Below, one piece after another: positions 31,314 to 41,226 of a stretch of 64,000 bases of DNA. The notes beneath the pieces were generated by a model. That model had not been told where the DNA came from, made no database searches, and was given only the letters and a program-made list of their open reading frames with translations. The position numbers and the translations under genes are program-made. The first letter of the stretch is position 1, and every line of letters starts with the position of its first letter. The DNA comes from Bacteroidota bacterium (GTDB lineage: Bacteria > Bacteroidota > Ignavibacteria > UBA10030), in NCBI GenBank assembly GCA_026416125.1, contig JAOAFT010000004.1, positions 1 to 64,000 of the forward strand, given 5' to 3'.

Positions 31314-33983
31314 ATGGCAAATGTTGTGAGTGAGAAAATTATTCCTGTCGATATTGAAGATGAAATGAAAGGATCGTACATCGATTACTCGATGTCGGTC
31401 ATTGTTGCTCGTGCTCTCCCTGACGTTCGTGATGGAATGAAACCTGTACATAGGCGTGTACTGTACGGTATGCACGAGTTAGGTCTTGCAAGTAACAAGC
31501 CATATAAGAAGAGTGCTCGTATTGTTGGAGAAGTGCTCGGGAAATACCATCCACACGGTGATATGGCGGTGTATGACACTATGGTGCGGATGGCACAAGA
31601 TTTTTCAATGCGGTACCTCCTTGTTGATGGACAAGGGAATTTTGGTTCAATAGATGGAGATTCTCCAGCTGCAATGCGATATACTGAAGCACGGTTAACG
31701 CGAGTTGCAGAAGAAATGCTGCGAGACCTAGAGAAAAATACCGTTGATTTTGTACCGAATTTCGATGATACACTTCAAGAGCCATCCGTTCTTCCCGCAC
31801 TTTTCCCGAATCTCCTCTGTAATGGTACTAGTGGAATTGCTGTTGGGATGGCAACAAACATTCCACCACATAATCTTCGAGAGGTAGTAGATGCATGCAT
31901 TGCATACATGAAGGATAACGCGATTACGAGTGAGAAACTCCTAAAACATCTCCCGGCTCCAGATTTTCCTACTGGTGGAATTATCTATGGGTACGAAGGG
32001 GTCAAAGAGGCATACACCACTGGTAGAGGCCGAATAGTCGTACGTGCACGAGCAACTATCGAAACAGCAAAAGGAGATCGCCAACGAATTGTTGTTACTG
32101 AACTTCCATACCAAGTAAATAAAGCAGCTCTTATTGAAAAGATAGCTGATCTCGTTTCGGAAAAAAAACTCGAAGACATTTCAGATATCCGTGATGAATC
32201 TGATCGTGACGGTCTTCGTGTTGTTATTGAGTTGAAACGAGAAGCAAACGCTGAAGTTGTACTGAATAACCTCTACAAGCACACGCAAATGCAAACGACG
32301 TTCGGCGTCATCATGCTCGCACTTGTTGATGGACGCCCCCAGATCCTGCAACTCAGAGACATTGTTCGTCACTTTGTTGAACATCGGAACGAAGTCGTCG
32401 TGCGACGCACGAAGTTCGATCTTGATGAAGCAGAAAAACGTGCCCATATCCTCGAAGGGTACATCATCGCCCTTGATAATATCGATGAGGTTATCGCTCT
32501 CATCAAAAAGTCGAAAGATGTGGAAACCGCAAAAGAAGGATTGATGCGGAAGTTTAAACTCAGTGAAATACAGGCAAAAGCAATTCTTGACATGCGGTTG
32601 CAGCGATTAACAGGGTTAGAACGGAAAAAAGTAGAAGAAGAGTACCGTGCAACGATTCAACTCATTGAAAAACTCAGAGCTATTTTGAAGAACAAACACT
32701 TGCAATTAAAAATAATAGAAGATGAACTCCGTGAACTCAAAGAGAAGTATGGAGACGAACGAAGGACAGAGATTGTGTACAAAGCTGAGGAGTTTAGCAT
32801 CGAAGACATGATTGCCGAAGAAGATGTTGTCATTACAATTAGTCATGGTGGATTTATCAAGCGGTTTCCTGTTTCAGGGTATCGTCGTCAGTCACGTGGA
32901 GGGAAAGGTGTGACAGGTGCAACGACACGTGAGGATGACTTTGTGGAACACATGTTCATTGCAAGCACACACGACTATATTCTTATTTTCACCGACAAAG
33001 GTCGAAGTTACTGGTTAAAGGTATTTGAAATTCCAGAAGGCGGCAGAGCAGCAAAAGGGAAATCAATCAATACGCTTATCGAGAAAAGCCCCGATGAAAA
33101 AATTTCGGCCTTTATCTCAGTCAAAGAATTTGACGACAAACATTTTGTATTCATGGTTACAGAGCATGGAGTTGTAAAAAAGGTCTCACTTGCAGAATTC
33201 AGTAATCCACGCAGAACAGGTATCGTTGCAGCCAACCTTAAAGAGGGAGATCGTCTTGTTGATGTTAAACTTACTGATGGGACCCAGGATATTATTTTAG
33301 GTACACGGAATGGTATAGCTATACGTTTCCATGAAGATGAGATCCGTCCTATGGGAAGAACAGCAGCTGGTGTGCGGGGTATAAACTTAGCTAAGAATGA
33401 TCGTGTTATAGGGGCTGTAAATCTCCGCCGGAAAGGAACCACTGTACTGGTGGCAACTGAGAAAGGCTTCGGTAAACGAAGTGAAGAAGATGAGTATCGT
33501 ATCAGTCACCGAGGGGGGAAAGGTATTATTACTGTTAAAATATCAGAGAAAACGGGTCCGATGGTAGCGATGAAAGAAGTTGTTGACACAGACGATGTTG
33601 TTGTAGTAACGACTAACGGTATGATCATACGACAACACGCTTCAGATATTCGTGTTGCAGGCCGTAATACACAGGGTGTACGTCTTATTCGACTTGAAGA
33701 GGGTGATGCGGTTGCGGATGTTGCAGTTGTTGTTGCAGAAGAGGAGGAAGAAAAACAGTTAGCATCTGTTGAAGAGCGAAAGCGGCAAAATACCAGTGGA
33801 GAGGATTATAAACAGCAAATGACACTACTTGAAAATGAAAAAAATAATTCTAAAAAAGAAATTGAAGTGAGAGAAGAAGTTCATAAAAAAATTAACGAGA
33901 AGTCAAGAAAAAACGGTAGGCAAAGAGCAAAAAAATTGGTGAATAGTATGCAATTGAAAGGAAAAAGAACAAAGAAGAAATAA
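31314..33983 (+). CDS. gyrA: DNA gyrase subunit A
   Basis: An 889-residue GyrA. The breakage-reunion domain carries the catalytic tyrosine in AMRYTEARL. The C-terminal beta-pinwheel begins near residue 500 and shows the gyrase-defining GyrA box (QSRGGKG) near 530, so this is GyrA and not ParC. At the quinolone-contact position (Ser83 in E. coli) this protein has Met84, in [10 protein letters not shown]. The final 80 residues are a Lys/Glu-rich low-complexity tail ([15 protein letters not shown] and KGKRTKKK). AAGAAG precedes the ATG. No clear terminator is visible in the 228 bases downstream. Confidence 0.97.
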   Translation: MANVVSEKIIPVDIEDEMKGSYIDYSMSVIVARALPDVRDGMKPVHRRVLYGMHELGLASNKPYKKSARIVGEVLGKYHPHGDMAVYDTMVRMAQDFSMRYLLVDGQGNFGSIDGDSPAAMRYTEARLTRVAEEMLRDLEKNTVDFVPNFDDTLQEPSVLPALFPNLLCNGTSGIAVGMATNIPPHNLREVVDACIAYMKDNAITSEKLLKHLPAPDFPTGGIIYGYEGVKEAYTTGRGRIVVRARATIETAKGDRQRIVVTELPYQVNKAALIEKIADLVSEKKLEDISDIRDESDRDGLRVVIELKREANAEVVLNNLYKHTQMQTTFGVIMLALVDGRPQILQLRDIVRHFVEHRNEVVVRRTKFDLDEAEKRAHILEGYIIALDNIDEVIALIKKSKDVETAKEGLMRKFKLSEIQAKAILDMRLQRLTGLERKKVEEEYRATIQLIEKLRAILKNKHLQLKIIEDELRELKEKYGDERRTEIVYKAEEFSIEDMIAEEDVVITISHGGFIKRFPVSGYRRQSRGGKGVTGATTREDDFVEHMFIASTHDYILIFTDKGRSYWLKVFEIPEGGRAAKGKSINTLIEKSPDEKISAFISVKEFDDKHFVFMVTEHGVVKKVSLAEFSNPRRTGIVAANLKEGDRLVDVKLTDGTQDIILGTRNGIAIRFHEDEIRPMGRTAAGVRGINLAKNDRVIGAVNLRRKGTTVLVATEKGFGKRSEEDEYRISHRGGKGIITVKISEKTGPMVAMKEVVDTDDVVVVTTNGMIIRQHASDIRVAGRNTQGVRLIRLEEGDAVADVAVVVAEEEEEKQLASVEERKRQNTSGEDYKQQMTLLENEKNNSKKEIEVREEVHKKINEKSRKNGRQRAKKLVNSMQLKGKRTKKK

Positions 33984-34211
33984 GAAAGTATGAATTAATT
34001 ACAGAATGAGAATATCGAATCTTTTCGAGCAGTCTTGTTTAACCTGGAAAATCCACATTGTAAGTATTTTCAATTATAACATTTTTTCATTACAAACAGA
34101 AAGAAGTGTGTAGATTTTGTTGTTTTTTGTAGCATCTTTTCATTCTCTCTTGTACATTGTCCACGTTAGTGCTGTGTAAGAATTGTGTGCGATGTGTAAG
34201 GAGTTAATTGT

Positions 34212-36134
34212 ATGAAACGAGTGTGTGCGTTTCTGGCAATTTTTGTAAGCATCACTACAGTGGGATTCGCTCAGAGTGAAGTAATTATCCAAGAGTACGA
34301 ACTTGGCCTCTGTACCTACAACGGTACAATTATAACTTCATCAAGTACTATTTCTGGGTGGACAGGTCCAGGGTTTATTGACTTTGCCAATGGCATAGGT
34401 GTTGCGGGAAGTTGGGAAATTTATGTTTACACAGAAGGAGTATATTCCATCACGTGGCGTTATGCATTTGGTGGGACAGCCACAAACCTTCGTGATGGGA
34501 AACTATACATCAATGGCAATGTTGTTGTTGACACCGTGAGATTCCCTTACACAGGGTCGTGGGCAACTTGGGCAGAAATTAGCCCAATACAGGTCTATCT
34601 TCCCGTTGGTGACCATAAAATTCGACTCGAGGCTATATACACTGGTGGTCTTGCAAACGTTGATTACATAAAGGTAACTGGACCACATGTAACTGCTTAC
34701 CAGTGTTCACCACAGTACACTCTAAGTGTAGCAAGTAACGATACGAATCGAGGGACTGTTTCCTATTCTCCCAAGTTACAGTTGTACGACAAAGGTACAA
34801 TTGTTACACTCCGAGCATCGGCGAAGCAAGGGTATTTCTTTGAGAGCTGGACAGGTGAAGTACCAAGCAACGATAGCGTCTTCTCTTTTCCCATAACCTG
34901 TGATGTTCATGCAGTAGCACGCTTTTTGCCAAACAGCATCAAGGATCGAATTGATACAACAATTCTTGGGTATGCAACTGTACAAGATGATAAAGGAACA
35001 CGGTACTTAGTGACAGGAGGTGCAGAAGGTGATACTGTTGTAGCAACAACGCTGGAAGAGCTACAATCGTACCTGGGCAGTGAGCAACCTTACGTTGTAA
35101 AGTTTTCTGGGTTCCTTGAGGGGAACGCTGTTATACCGATACGGTCAAACAAAACGCTTCTCGGTGTTGGACCTACTGCACACTTGAAAGGGATACAGTT
35201 GTCCATCAATTTAGCCCGGAACGTCATTGTACGAAATATGACAATCTCACACGTACGTGACTATGGGTTAACAAATGATGCACTTGAGATTAATGGTGCG
35301 TCGAAAAATGTTGTCATCGATCATTGTGAATTCTACTCTGATCGTGACCATGATAAGGATTACTACGACGGTTTACTCGACATCAAGAATCAATCGACGT
35401 TCATAACAGTTTCCAATTGCTCCTTCCACGATCACTTCAAAGCAATTCTCATAAGCTCTGGCGATACCCAGTATGCCGATACAGTCATCCGCATAACACT
35501 TCATCATAATTACTTCTATAATTGCAGTTCTCGGCTTCCACTCATTCGATTTGGGAAAGCGCATGTTTTTAATAATTACTACAAGAACTGTGAAGATGCA
35601 ATTAACACACGTATGGGAGCATGTGTACGTGTAGAACGCAACTACTTTGAGAATGTTGGAAAAGCTGTGTTCTCAGATTTTAGTGTTCTCGTTGGTAATG
35701 TTCACCTCATTGATAATTACTTTGGAAACAGCTCTTACATCACAGCTCCAGTGTGTTATTTGGATGTGCCATACTCATATCAACAGTACCTACACTCAGT
35801 GAGTGAACTTCCAACGGTTGTACCACCTAACGTCCGTACTAATGTTGCAAACCAGTCAGCAGTACCACCGAAGGAAATCCGTGTTGAACACATATACCCG
35901 AATCCTTTTAATCCTATTGCTACTTTACAGTACACAGTGCCTTCACCAATGCATGTGACAGTAAAGTTGTACAACATTCTTGGAAAAGAAGTTGCTACAC
36001 TTGTGAACGATATCCAATCGGAAGGGATCCATACAGTTGAAATTAATGGAGAACGTTTTTCGAGCGGTGTGTACTTTGTTACAGTACAGGCAGGGACTGT
36101 GAACGTTACACGACGGATAGTGTTGCTGAAATAA
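34212..36134 (+). CDS. Secreted pectate lyase family protein (PL1-like) with T9SS sorting domain
   Basis: A 640-residue exported polysaccharide lyase. A signal peptide (MKRVCAFLAIFVSITTVGFAQ) is followed by a jelly-roll domain resembling CBM35/CBM6 near residues 25-150. Next come an InlB B-repeat-like segment (GTVSYSPKLQLYDKGTIVTLRASAKQGYFFESWTGEV) and a PL1-type beta-helix with VIDHCEFYSD, YDGLLDIKNQSTFITVSNC and ITLHHNYFYNCSSRLPLIRFGKAHVFNNYY. These hold the Ca2+-binding aspartates and the catalytic arginine of pectate lyases. The C-terminus is a T9SS sorting domain (IYPNPFNPIATLQYTVP, SGVYFVTV). It should cleave polygalacturonate by beta-elimination at the cell surface. AAGGAG precedes the start. 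Confidence 0.9.
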   Translation: MKRVCAFLAIFVSITTVGFAQSEVIIQEYELGLCTYNGTIITSSSTISGWTGPGFIDFANGIGVAGSWEIYVYTEGVYSITWRYAFGGTATNLRDGKLYINGNVVVDTVRFPYTGSWATWAEISPIQVYLPVGDHKIRLEAIYTGGLANVDYIKVTGPHVTAYQCSPQYTLSVASNDTNRGTVSYSPKLQLYDKGTIVTLRASAKQGYFFESWTGEVPSNDSVFSFPITCDVHAVARFLPNSIKDRIDTTILGYATVQDDKGTRYLVTGGAEGDTVVATTLEELQSYLGSEQPYVVKFSGFLEGNAVIPIRSNKTLLGVGPTAHLKGIQLSINLARNVIVRNMTISHVRDYGLTNDALEINGASKNVVIDHCEFYSDRDHDKDYYDGLLDIKNQSTFITVSNCSFHDHFKAILISSGDTQYADTVIRITLHHNYFYNCSSRLPLIRFGKAHVFNNYYKNCEDAINTRMGACVRVERNYFENVGKAVFSDFSVLVGNVHLIDNYFGNSSYITAPVCYLDVPYSYQQYLHSVSELPTVVPPNVRTNVANQSAVPPKEIRVEHIYPNPFNPIATLQYTVPSPMHVTVKLYNILGKEVATLVNDIQSEGIHTVEINGERFSSGVYFVTVQAGTVNVTRRIVLLK

Positions 36135-36265
36135 TTAAGATAGAACGTTCTTTGTTGTAACGATTTTTAAATTTCACGTAACGATGGGTATGTAGGCGCG
36201 TGTAGCACCCCTCGAGTGCCTCAGCGAAAACTTATTTTGTACCTAGTCACTATATTTTCGAGCAC

Positions 36266-36691
36266 TTAGTTCTTTGGGTAGGCAACAATAAAAACGAGAT
36301 CTTCAGTTCCCACTTGTTGCATACCGTGGTAATTTCCTTTGCGAGTAAGGATTGCATCACCTGGCTTTACTGAGAAAGAAGTTCCATTAACAACCATTAT
36401 ACCCGTACCACTTACAATGTAGTACACTTCATCTCTCGTCTGCTTGTGGTATCCTACTTCAGCGCCAACATGTAAGACGTGTTTTTGGAACGACAATCCT
36501 AAATCCTGAACGCTTCTAAAGAACACAGATGCTGTTGCGTTTCCTTTCCCACCGTGCGGACCTTTACCACGCGTTGCTAATGTCGAATCGTTCTCTACGA
36601 TATATGCTTTCATAGTATCTGGCACAGCTTGATACACTGTACCTGGAGATATAGTTACAAGAGTAAGTAGTATTACAATCGTGAACTTCAT
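36266..36691 (-). CDS. Exported cupin-domain protein
   Basis: A 141-residue protein with a signal peptide (MKFTIVILLTLVTISPGTVYQA) followed by a single cupin barrel. The first cupin motif is seen as VGYHKQTRDEVYYIVSGTGIMVVNG, the second as PGDAILTRKGNYHGMQQVG. The His/Glu/His pattern suggests a bound metal. Single-domain cupins of this kind are often linked to sugar-acid handling, and the gene lies between a pectate lyase and a glucuronoyl esterase. A role in uronic-acid metabolism is only an inference. The function is otherwise unknown. Confidence 0.85.
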   Translation of the reverse strand: MKFTIVILLTLVTISPGTVYQAVPDTMKAYIVENDSTLATRGKGPHGGKGNATASVFFRSVQDLGLSFQKHVLHVGAEVGYHKQTRDEVYYIVSGTGIMVVNGTSFSVKPGDAILTRKGNYHGMQQVGTEDLVFIVAYPKN

Positions 36692-36902
36692 GGAAGTATC
36701 CTTCTGTTGTTATTAAAGAGTAAGGTACATGCTGAGAAATACAAAGTCAAAAATAGTATTCAACCAAGAGAGCGGATATTTTCAAGATAATATGCTAGTG
36801 GAAGTTTACATCGGAAAGGAGACACTGGAAGTAACAAACAGAGAAGTGGCTATATGGAGATAATGAATATGCGCACCTTTTACTCAGGTCACTTTGAATT
36901 TT

Positions 36903-36928
36903 AAGAGCCTCGCATGAGCGAGGCTCTT
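36903..36928 (-). terminator. Hairpin after the esterase gene
   Basis: A perfect 11-bp stem AAGAGCCTCGC / GCGAGGCTCTT with a four-base loop, 14 bases after the esterase stop. The minus-strand tail is TTAAAATT, not a clean T-tract, but the position and stability make termination likely. Confidence 0.7.
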
Positions 36929-36941
36929 GGTGATTATTGCT

Positions 36942-39047
36942 TTATTTAACTACAACCATCTTTCGAGTCTGAGTAAACGACCCAGCTTCAATTCTGTAAA
37001 AGTACATACCGCTTTGTAAGTACGTTGCGTCGATAGTAACTTCATGGTATCCAGGATCAAGGAGTTGATTAAGGACAGTGTACAATTCTCGTCCTCGTAT
37101 ATCGTACACAGTTATCTTTGTCGATACTCTCTGAGGGAGTTCGAATCGTACTTTGGTTGTAGGATTGAACGGGTTAGGAAAATTTTGGTGGAGCGCGTAG
37201 GTATCTGGGGGGTAGTCGTTCTTATTAATTCCCACAATGACAACGAGGAAACTATCGATATCGCTCCACGGACCTTCGCCGGCCATATTGAGTGCACGGA
37301 CTCTCCAGTAGTATGTTTTACCATTCATGAAGTTAGAGTATACTTTCGAAGTATCGGTAAGAACTGAGCCATAGTATATACTAAGAAACGAACGGGATTC
37401 GGAAACTTGAATCTGATACTGATCAGCATAGAGGGTTTTCCTCCATCGAAAAAGGAAATCGTTGCGAGTGGGAGAAGCTTGTTTAATACCGGCGAGAACA
37501 ACTTTAGGAGGTAAAGGAATTTTTGTTGTAAAGGAAAGGAAATCACTCCACGGCCCATATTTTCCTTCAGTGGTTTTCACTCGAACACGCCAATACAGCT
37601 TTTTCCCTTTCACGAAACCAGTCTTTGCTATTAGTGTATCAGTTGTTGAATCACTTGCGAAAGTTGTGGTGAAGAGTGGAGAGAGTGAAAATTGAATGTA
37701 GTACCGTTCGGCTTCCGGTTTTCGTTGCCACACGAAAAGAGTAAGTGAATCGGGATCAATCATTACATTGTTTGGAGTAATTAACGTTGTTCGACCGAAG
37801 TATGATGTATCGTTGCGGAGTGTTGGCGTTGACCATGGAATCCACGGGGAAAGGTTTGTTGTGTAACCGGGATGAATCGCAACGTTTGTGTTCACAGTGT
37901 CAATTCCCAAGAGAAACTTTTCGACGAAGGCGATAACCTCTGGACGTTGCACAACAGGAAGTACACAGTGGTCGCTGTGGCCTACTTTGGAGAATCCGAA
38001 GCGATCTGGTACACCAAGTGCGTTCCAGACTTGGTGTGCAGCACGACACCCGACGTATCCAGATTCTTCAGCCAGCCACACCATGCTCGGATTACCAATG
38101 ACAAGTAGTGCGCGTGGTGCAATGAGAGCCATTACTTGGTGGTGGTCAAAAGGTAACTTAGTTACAGCATTGTTGAATTGGCTAAGATCTTGATGGTACC
38201 AAAAGTAACTTTGTGCGTTACTTAAAATTTCAACAGATGAACCAAGTGTTTGGGAAAATCGCCATGTAGCATCCCCACCTCCGCCAGGTTCCTGCGCAAT
38301 GGTGAGAGCAATACGTTCATCGAGTGCACCTGAGAAAAGGGCAATTTTCCCTGCAAACGAGCACCCTGTAATAGCGAGTCGTTGGAGATCAATGTTTGAG
38401 TTCGGAATTCTCTCTAACCCATCGATGATCCTACTGACGCCCCATGCCCACGCAGTAAAGTATCCAACCTTTGTATCAGGATAGAGTTTGTAGAAGTTGC
38501 CTAATCCGCGTGCACTCTGTGTCCAGGGAGCTACATCGCTGAACAGGTATTGTATAGTTGCAATTCCGCGACTTGTAAAGATATCGGAGGGTAAACTACC
38601 TGTACCACTCCAACCTACTCCGATCACTGCTGGGTAAGGACCCACCCCACTTGTTGGCATTTTCACAATTGCACGAATTGTGATGGAAGTAGTTCCTTCT
38701 GTTATGGTTACACGTAGCGTGTCATTGATAAGGGTAGCTTGGAGGTTCCCTGGAAGAGGTGGTTGTGGTTTCCAACCAATTTCGTACTGTTGAACAAGTG
38801 CGCTAATTTCAGCACGCCGCACACGCCAGTCGGAAAAGTTTTCAATACGACCACGTCCATCAGCCCATGCGAATGGATCTGGTAAATATTGGATCTCTGG
38901 AAGTTCAGCAAATGAAGGAAAATAGGGCTTGGGACACTCTGGACAAGTGTTTTCGACGGTGTAGACACGAGGCATTGATTGTGGGGTTACAAGGGTTGGT
39001 GAAAGTACAAAAATATATAGAAGAACGAGCGTACGTGGGCGTACCAT
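36942..39047 (-). CDS. Secreted glucuronoyl-esterase-like hydrolase (CE15-like) with fibronectin-type domains and T9SS sorting domain
   Basis: A 701-residue exported alpha/beta hydrolase. A signal peptide (VLLYIFVLSPTLVTPQS) precedes a catalytic domain to about residue 385. The nucleophile is Ser230 in ITGCSFAGKIALF, an acid candidate is Glu253 in QEPGGGGDA, and the histidine is in GHSDHC (357/360). This arrangement resembles carbohydrate esterase family 15, which cuts lignin-glucuronoxylan esters. Two fibronectin type III-like domains with YYIQFSLSPLF and YQIQVSESRSF follow, and the end is a T9SS sorting domain (NFPNPFNPTTKVRFELP, SGMYFYRIEAG). The ATG at 39047 follows AGGAGG; a longer frame adds 46 residues before the signal peptide and is rejected. 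An acetyl-xylan-esterase role is the main alternative. Confidence 0.85.
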   Translation of the reverse strand: MVRPRTLVLLYIFVLSPTLVTPQSMPRVYTVENTCPECPKPYFPSFAELPEIQYLPDPFAWADGRGRIENFSDWRVRRAEISALVQQYEIGWKPQPPLPGNLQATLINDTLRVTITEGTTSITIRAIVKMPTSGVGPYPAVIGVGWSGTGSLPSDIFTSRGIATIQYLFSDVAPWTQSARGLGNFYKLYPDTKVGYFTAWAWGVSRIIDGLERIPNSNIDLQRLAITGCSFAGKIALFSGALDERIALTIAQEPGGGGDATWRFSQTLGSSVEILSNAQSYFWYHQDLSQFNNAVTKLPFDHHQVMALIAPRALLVIGNPSMVWLAEESGYVGCRAAHQVWNALGVPDRFGFSKVGHSDHCVLPVVQRPEVIAFVEKFLLGIDTVNTNVAIHPGYTTNLSPWIPWSTPTLRNDTSYFGRTTLITPNNVMIDPDSLTLFVWQRKPEAERYYIQFSLSPLFTTTFASDSTTDTLIAKTGFVKGKKLYWRVRVKTTEGKYGPWSDFLSFTTKIPLPPKVVLAGIKQASPTRNDFLFRWRKTLYADQYQIQVSESRSFLSIYYGSVLTDTSKVYSNFMNGKTYYWRVRALNMAGEGPWSDIDSFLVVIVGINKNDYPPDTYALHQNFPNPFNPTTKVRFELPQRVSTKITVYDIRGRELYTVLNQLLDPGYHEVTIDATYLQSGMYFYRIEAGSFTQTRKMVVVK

Positions 39048-39236
39048 AGCTTTATGTCCTCCTTGCTCTAGAGTGTTATTTATACACCATTGAGCATACG
39101 AGATTGTTCTTTGAAAGTCAAGACAACCCCATATACAGGTGGTGTCTTTGTACTGGAGATGACAACGTAAAACGTACCTCAACACTCCTGTATGGAGTGG
39201 AAATATGATTCCCGTCTAATTGTTCGTCGTGGGAAA

Positions 39237-40133
39237 CTATGCCTGTTTTAGTGAAAGAGCGTAGCGGTACGCAGCTTTGAGGGTATTTTTCATAAGCATA
39301 GCAACAGTCATTACCCCAACACCACCAGGAACAGGAGTGATCGCCTGTGCACGTTCTGCAGCTGATGAAAAATGAACATCGCCGACAATTCTGTACCCTT
39401 TCGGTGCGCTTGGATCCTCAACACGATTGATCCCAACGTCGATAACAATTGCTCCATCTTTAATCATAGAGCCATGAATACTTTCTGGTTTTCCCATAGC
39501 AGCAACAAGAATGTCAGCTTGTTTCGTATAGTATGAAATATCAGGAGCAGCTGTGTGAACAATTGTGACAATTGCATTTGCGCCCGCTTGTTTTTGTACA
39601 AGCATAGCAGCGAGTGGTTTACCAACAATGGTACTTCTCCCAACGATGACCACGTGTTTCCCTGCAGGATCGTAGCCACTCCGGAGGAGAAGTTCTTGGA
39701 TGCCAGCAGGGGTACATGGTTTAAAAGTATCTTCGCCAATGAGGAGTTTTCCGAGTGTGATTGGATGAAAGCCATCGACATCTTTGTCTGGATTAATCGC
39801 TTCGATTATGCGGTGTTCACTTATATGCTTAGGGAGGGGAAGCTGAACGAGGATACCATGAATTCGTGGATCGTTGTTGTACATATTGATGAGAGAGAGC
39901 AATTCGTGTTCTTGGAGAGTTGCTGGTTGATGGTTTGTGAATGAGTAAAACCCAAGCTCGGTGGCGACTTTTTCTTTTGTTCGTACGTACGCTTGTGATG
40001 CTGGGTTTTCACCAACAAGAATGACAGCGAGGCCAGGAACAATCCCGTACTGTTGTTTCAGGTGTTCTGTTTCTCGTTGTACTTCCTCTTTGATTGTATC
40101 TGCGAAGTACTTCCCATCAATGATATGAGTCAT
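39237..40133 (-). CDS. folD: Bifunctional methylenetetrahydrofolate dehydrogenase / cyclohydrolase
   Basis: A FolD of about 298 residues that interconverts 5,10-methylene- and 10-formyl-tetrahydrofolate with NADP. Signatures are VGENPASQAYVRTKEKVATELG (with the catalytic lysine), GILVQLPLPKHI, DVDGFHPITLGKL, PCTPAGIQELL, GRSTIVGKPLAAML and PVPGGVGVMTVAMLMKNTL. The ATG at 40133 follows GAGGA by eight bases; an in-frame TTG at 40148 overlaps that ribosome site and is less likely. It starts 25 bases after ymdB. The formyl group feeds purine synthesis, and purA, guaB and purD are nearby. Confidence 0.95.
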   Translation of the reverse strand: MTHIIDGKYFADTIKEEVQRETEHLKQQYGIVPGLAVILVGENPASQAYVRTKEKVATELGFYSFTNHQPATLQEHELLSLINMYNNDPRIHGILVQLPLPKHISEHRIIEAINPDKDVDGFHPITLGKLLIGEDTFKPCTPAGIQELLLRSGYDPAGKHVVIVGRSTIVGKPLAAMLVQKQAGANAIVTIVHTAAPDISYYTKQADILVAAMGKPESIHGSMIKDGAIVIDVGINRVEDPSAPKGYRIVGDVHFSSAAERAQAITPVPGGVGVMTVAMLMKNTLKAAYRYALSLKQA

Positions 40134-40158
40134 AGGGAATATCCTCAACTTCTTAGTA

Positions 40159-40950
40159 CTAGAATACTGGGAATATCACATGCTCAATTTTCAATGCTTT
40201 ACCTGTATTGGTGTCAACTTGAATGTACACTGCACATAGCCGGACGTCGTGTTCGGCAATTTCAAATTTGTATGGAGTTTGGAATTGGAAACGCTTAATA
40301 GCAACTTCTTTCTTCATTCCAATAACTGAATCGTATGGGCCAGTCATGCCAACATCTGTTATGTATGCAGTCCCGTTAGGGAGTATTCGGGCATCGGCTG
40401 TTGGGACGTGAGTATGTGTGCCAATGATAGCACTGCACTTGCCATCGAGGTGCCATGCCAGTGCCATTTTCTCTGCGGTTGCTTCAGCGTGCATATCGAT
40501 GAGGATAACCTTTGTCTCGTTTGATATTTTACTAATTGCCCAGTCTGCCGCTTTGAAAGGATCGTCAATTGTTTGCATAAACGTTCGTCCTTGGAGACAG
40601 ATTACACCAACCTTTCCTTTTTCTTTTAAATCGTAGAGAACATACCCATTCCCAGGATTTTCCTTTGGGTAATTGAGTGGGCGAAGGATATTCCGTTCCT
40701 TTGCAAGGAGTGATTTTGCTGACCATCGGTCCCACAGGTGATTCCCTGTTGTTATCACATGGACGCCGAGCTCGAAAAGGATCTTCGCTTCTCGTTCTTC
40801 AATTCCTTTGCCATCAGTGACGTTTTCGCCATTGACAACACAGAAATCAATGTTGTACTTCTGATGGTACTGTTTGAAAAGGTTGGTGAGGATAGTAAGG
40901 CCAGGCTTCCCGTTTACATCGCCAACAAAGAAAATGTTTATGTGAGCCAC
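40159..40950 (-). CDS. ymdB: YmdB family metallophosphoesterase (TIGR00282)
   Basis: A phosphodiesterase of about 263 residues. Metal-binding motifs are FFVGDVNGKPG, VNGENVTDGKGI, TTGNHLWD, DMHAEATAEK and IIGTHTHVPTADARILPNGTAYITDVGMTG. In Bacillus and Deinococcus members hydrolyse 2',3'- or 3',5'-cyclic nucleotides. The GTG start at 40950, preceded by AAAGGA, gives the family beginning AHINIFFVGDV. An upstream in-frame ATG would add 15 untypical residues. Transcribed toward folD. The 276-base gap to the divergent SDR gene carries no clear element. Confidence 0.93.
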   Translation of the reverse strand: MAHINIFFVGDVNGKPGLTILTNLFKQYHQKYNIDFCVVNGENVTDGKGIEEREAKILFELGVHVITTGNHLWDRWSAKSLLAKERNILRPLNYPKENPGNGYVLYDLKEKGKVGVICLQGRTFMQTIDDPFKAADWAISKISNETKVILIDMHAEATAEKMALAWHLDGKCSAIIGTHTHVPTADARILPNGTAYITDVGMTGPYDSVIGMKKEVAIKRFQFQTPYKFEIAEHDVRLCAVYIQVDTNTGKALKIEHVIFPVF

Positions 40951-41226
40951 TATATGTTCCTTTTTCAATGTGAAATAGTGAGAAAAAATATACAAGAAAA
41001 AGTCTGCGGATTCCAGAACCAGGTGGTCCGCGAGTAGAAACTTTAGTGAAGCAACTCTCGAAAAGGATAAAACGTGGAACAGAGAATTAGCGGCGTGAAA
41101 CAGAAAAGAAGAATACTTTTCAGCACTAAGCGTATTGTTCCTCAGTATGAAGAAAAATAATTAGCAACATTCGGAAAATCTTCTCATATTAGAAGGTGGA
41201 AGTCAACGGTGTACTAAGCGCGACGA

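Noticed and set aside
36942-39185. Longer esterase start at 39185
   Set aside because: It would place 46 residues before a clear signal peptide, whereas ATG 39047 follows AGGAGG.
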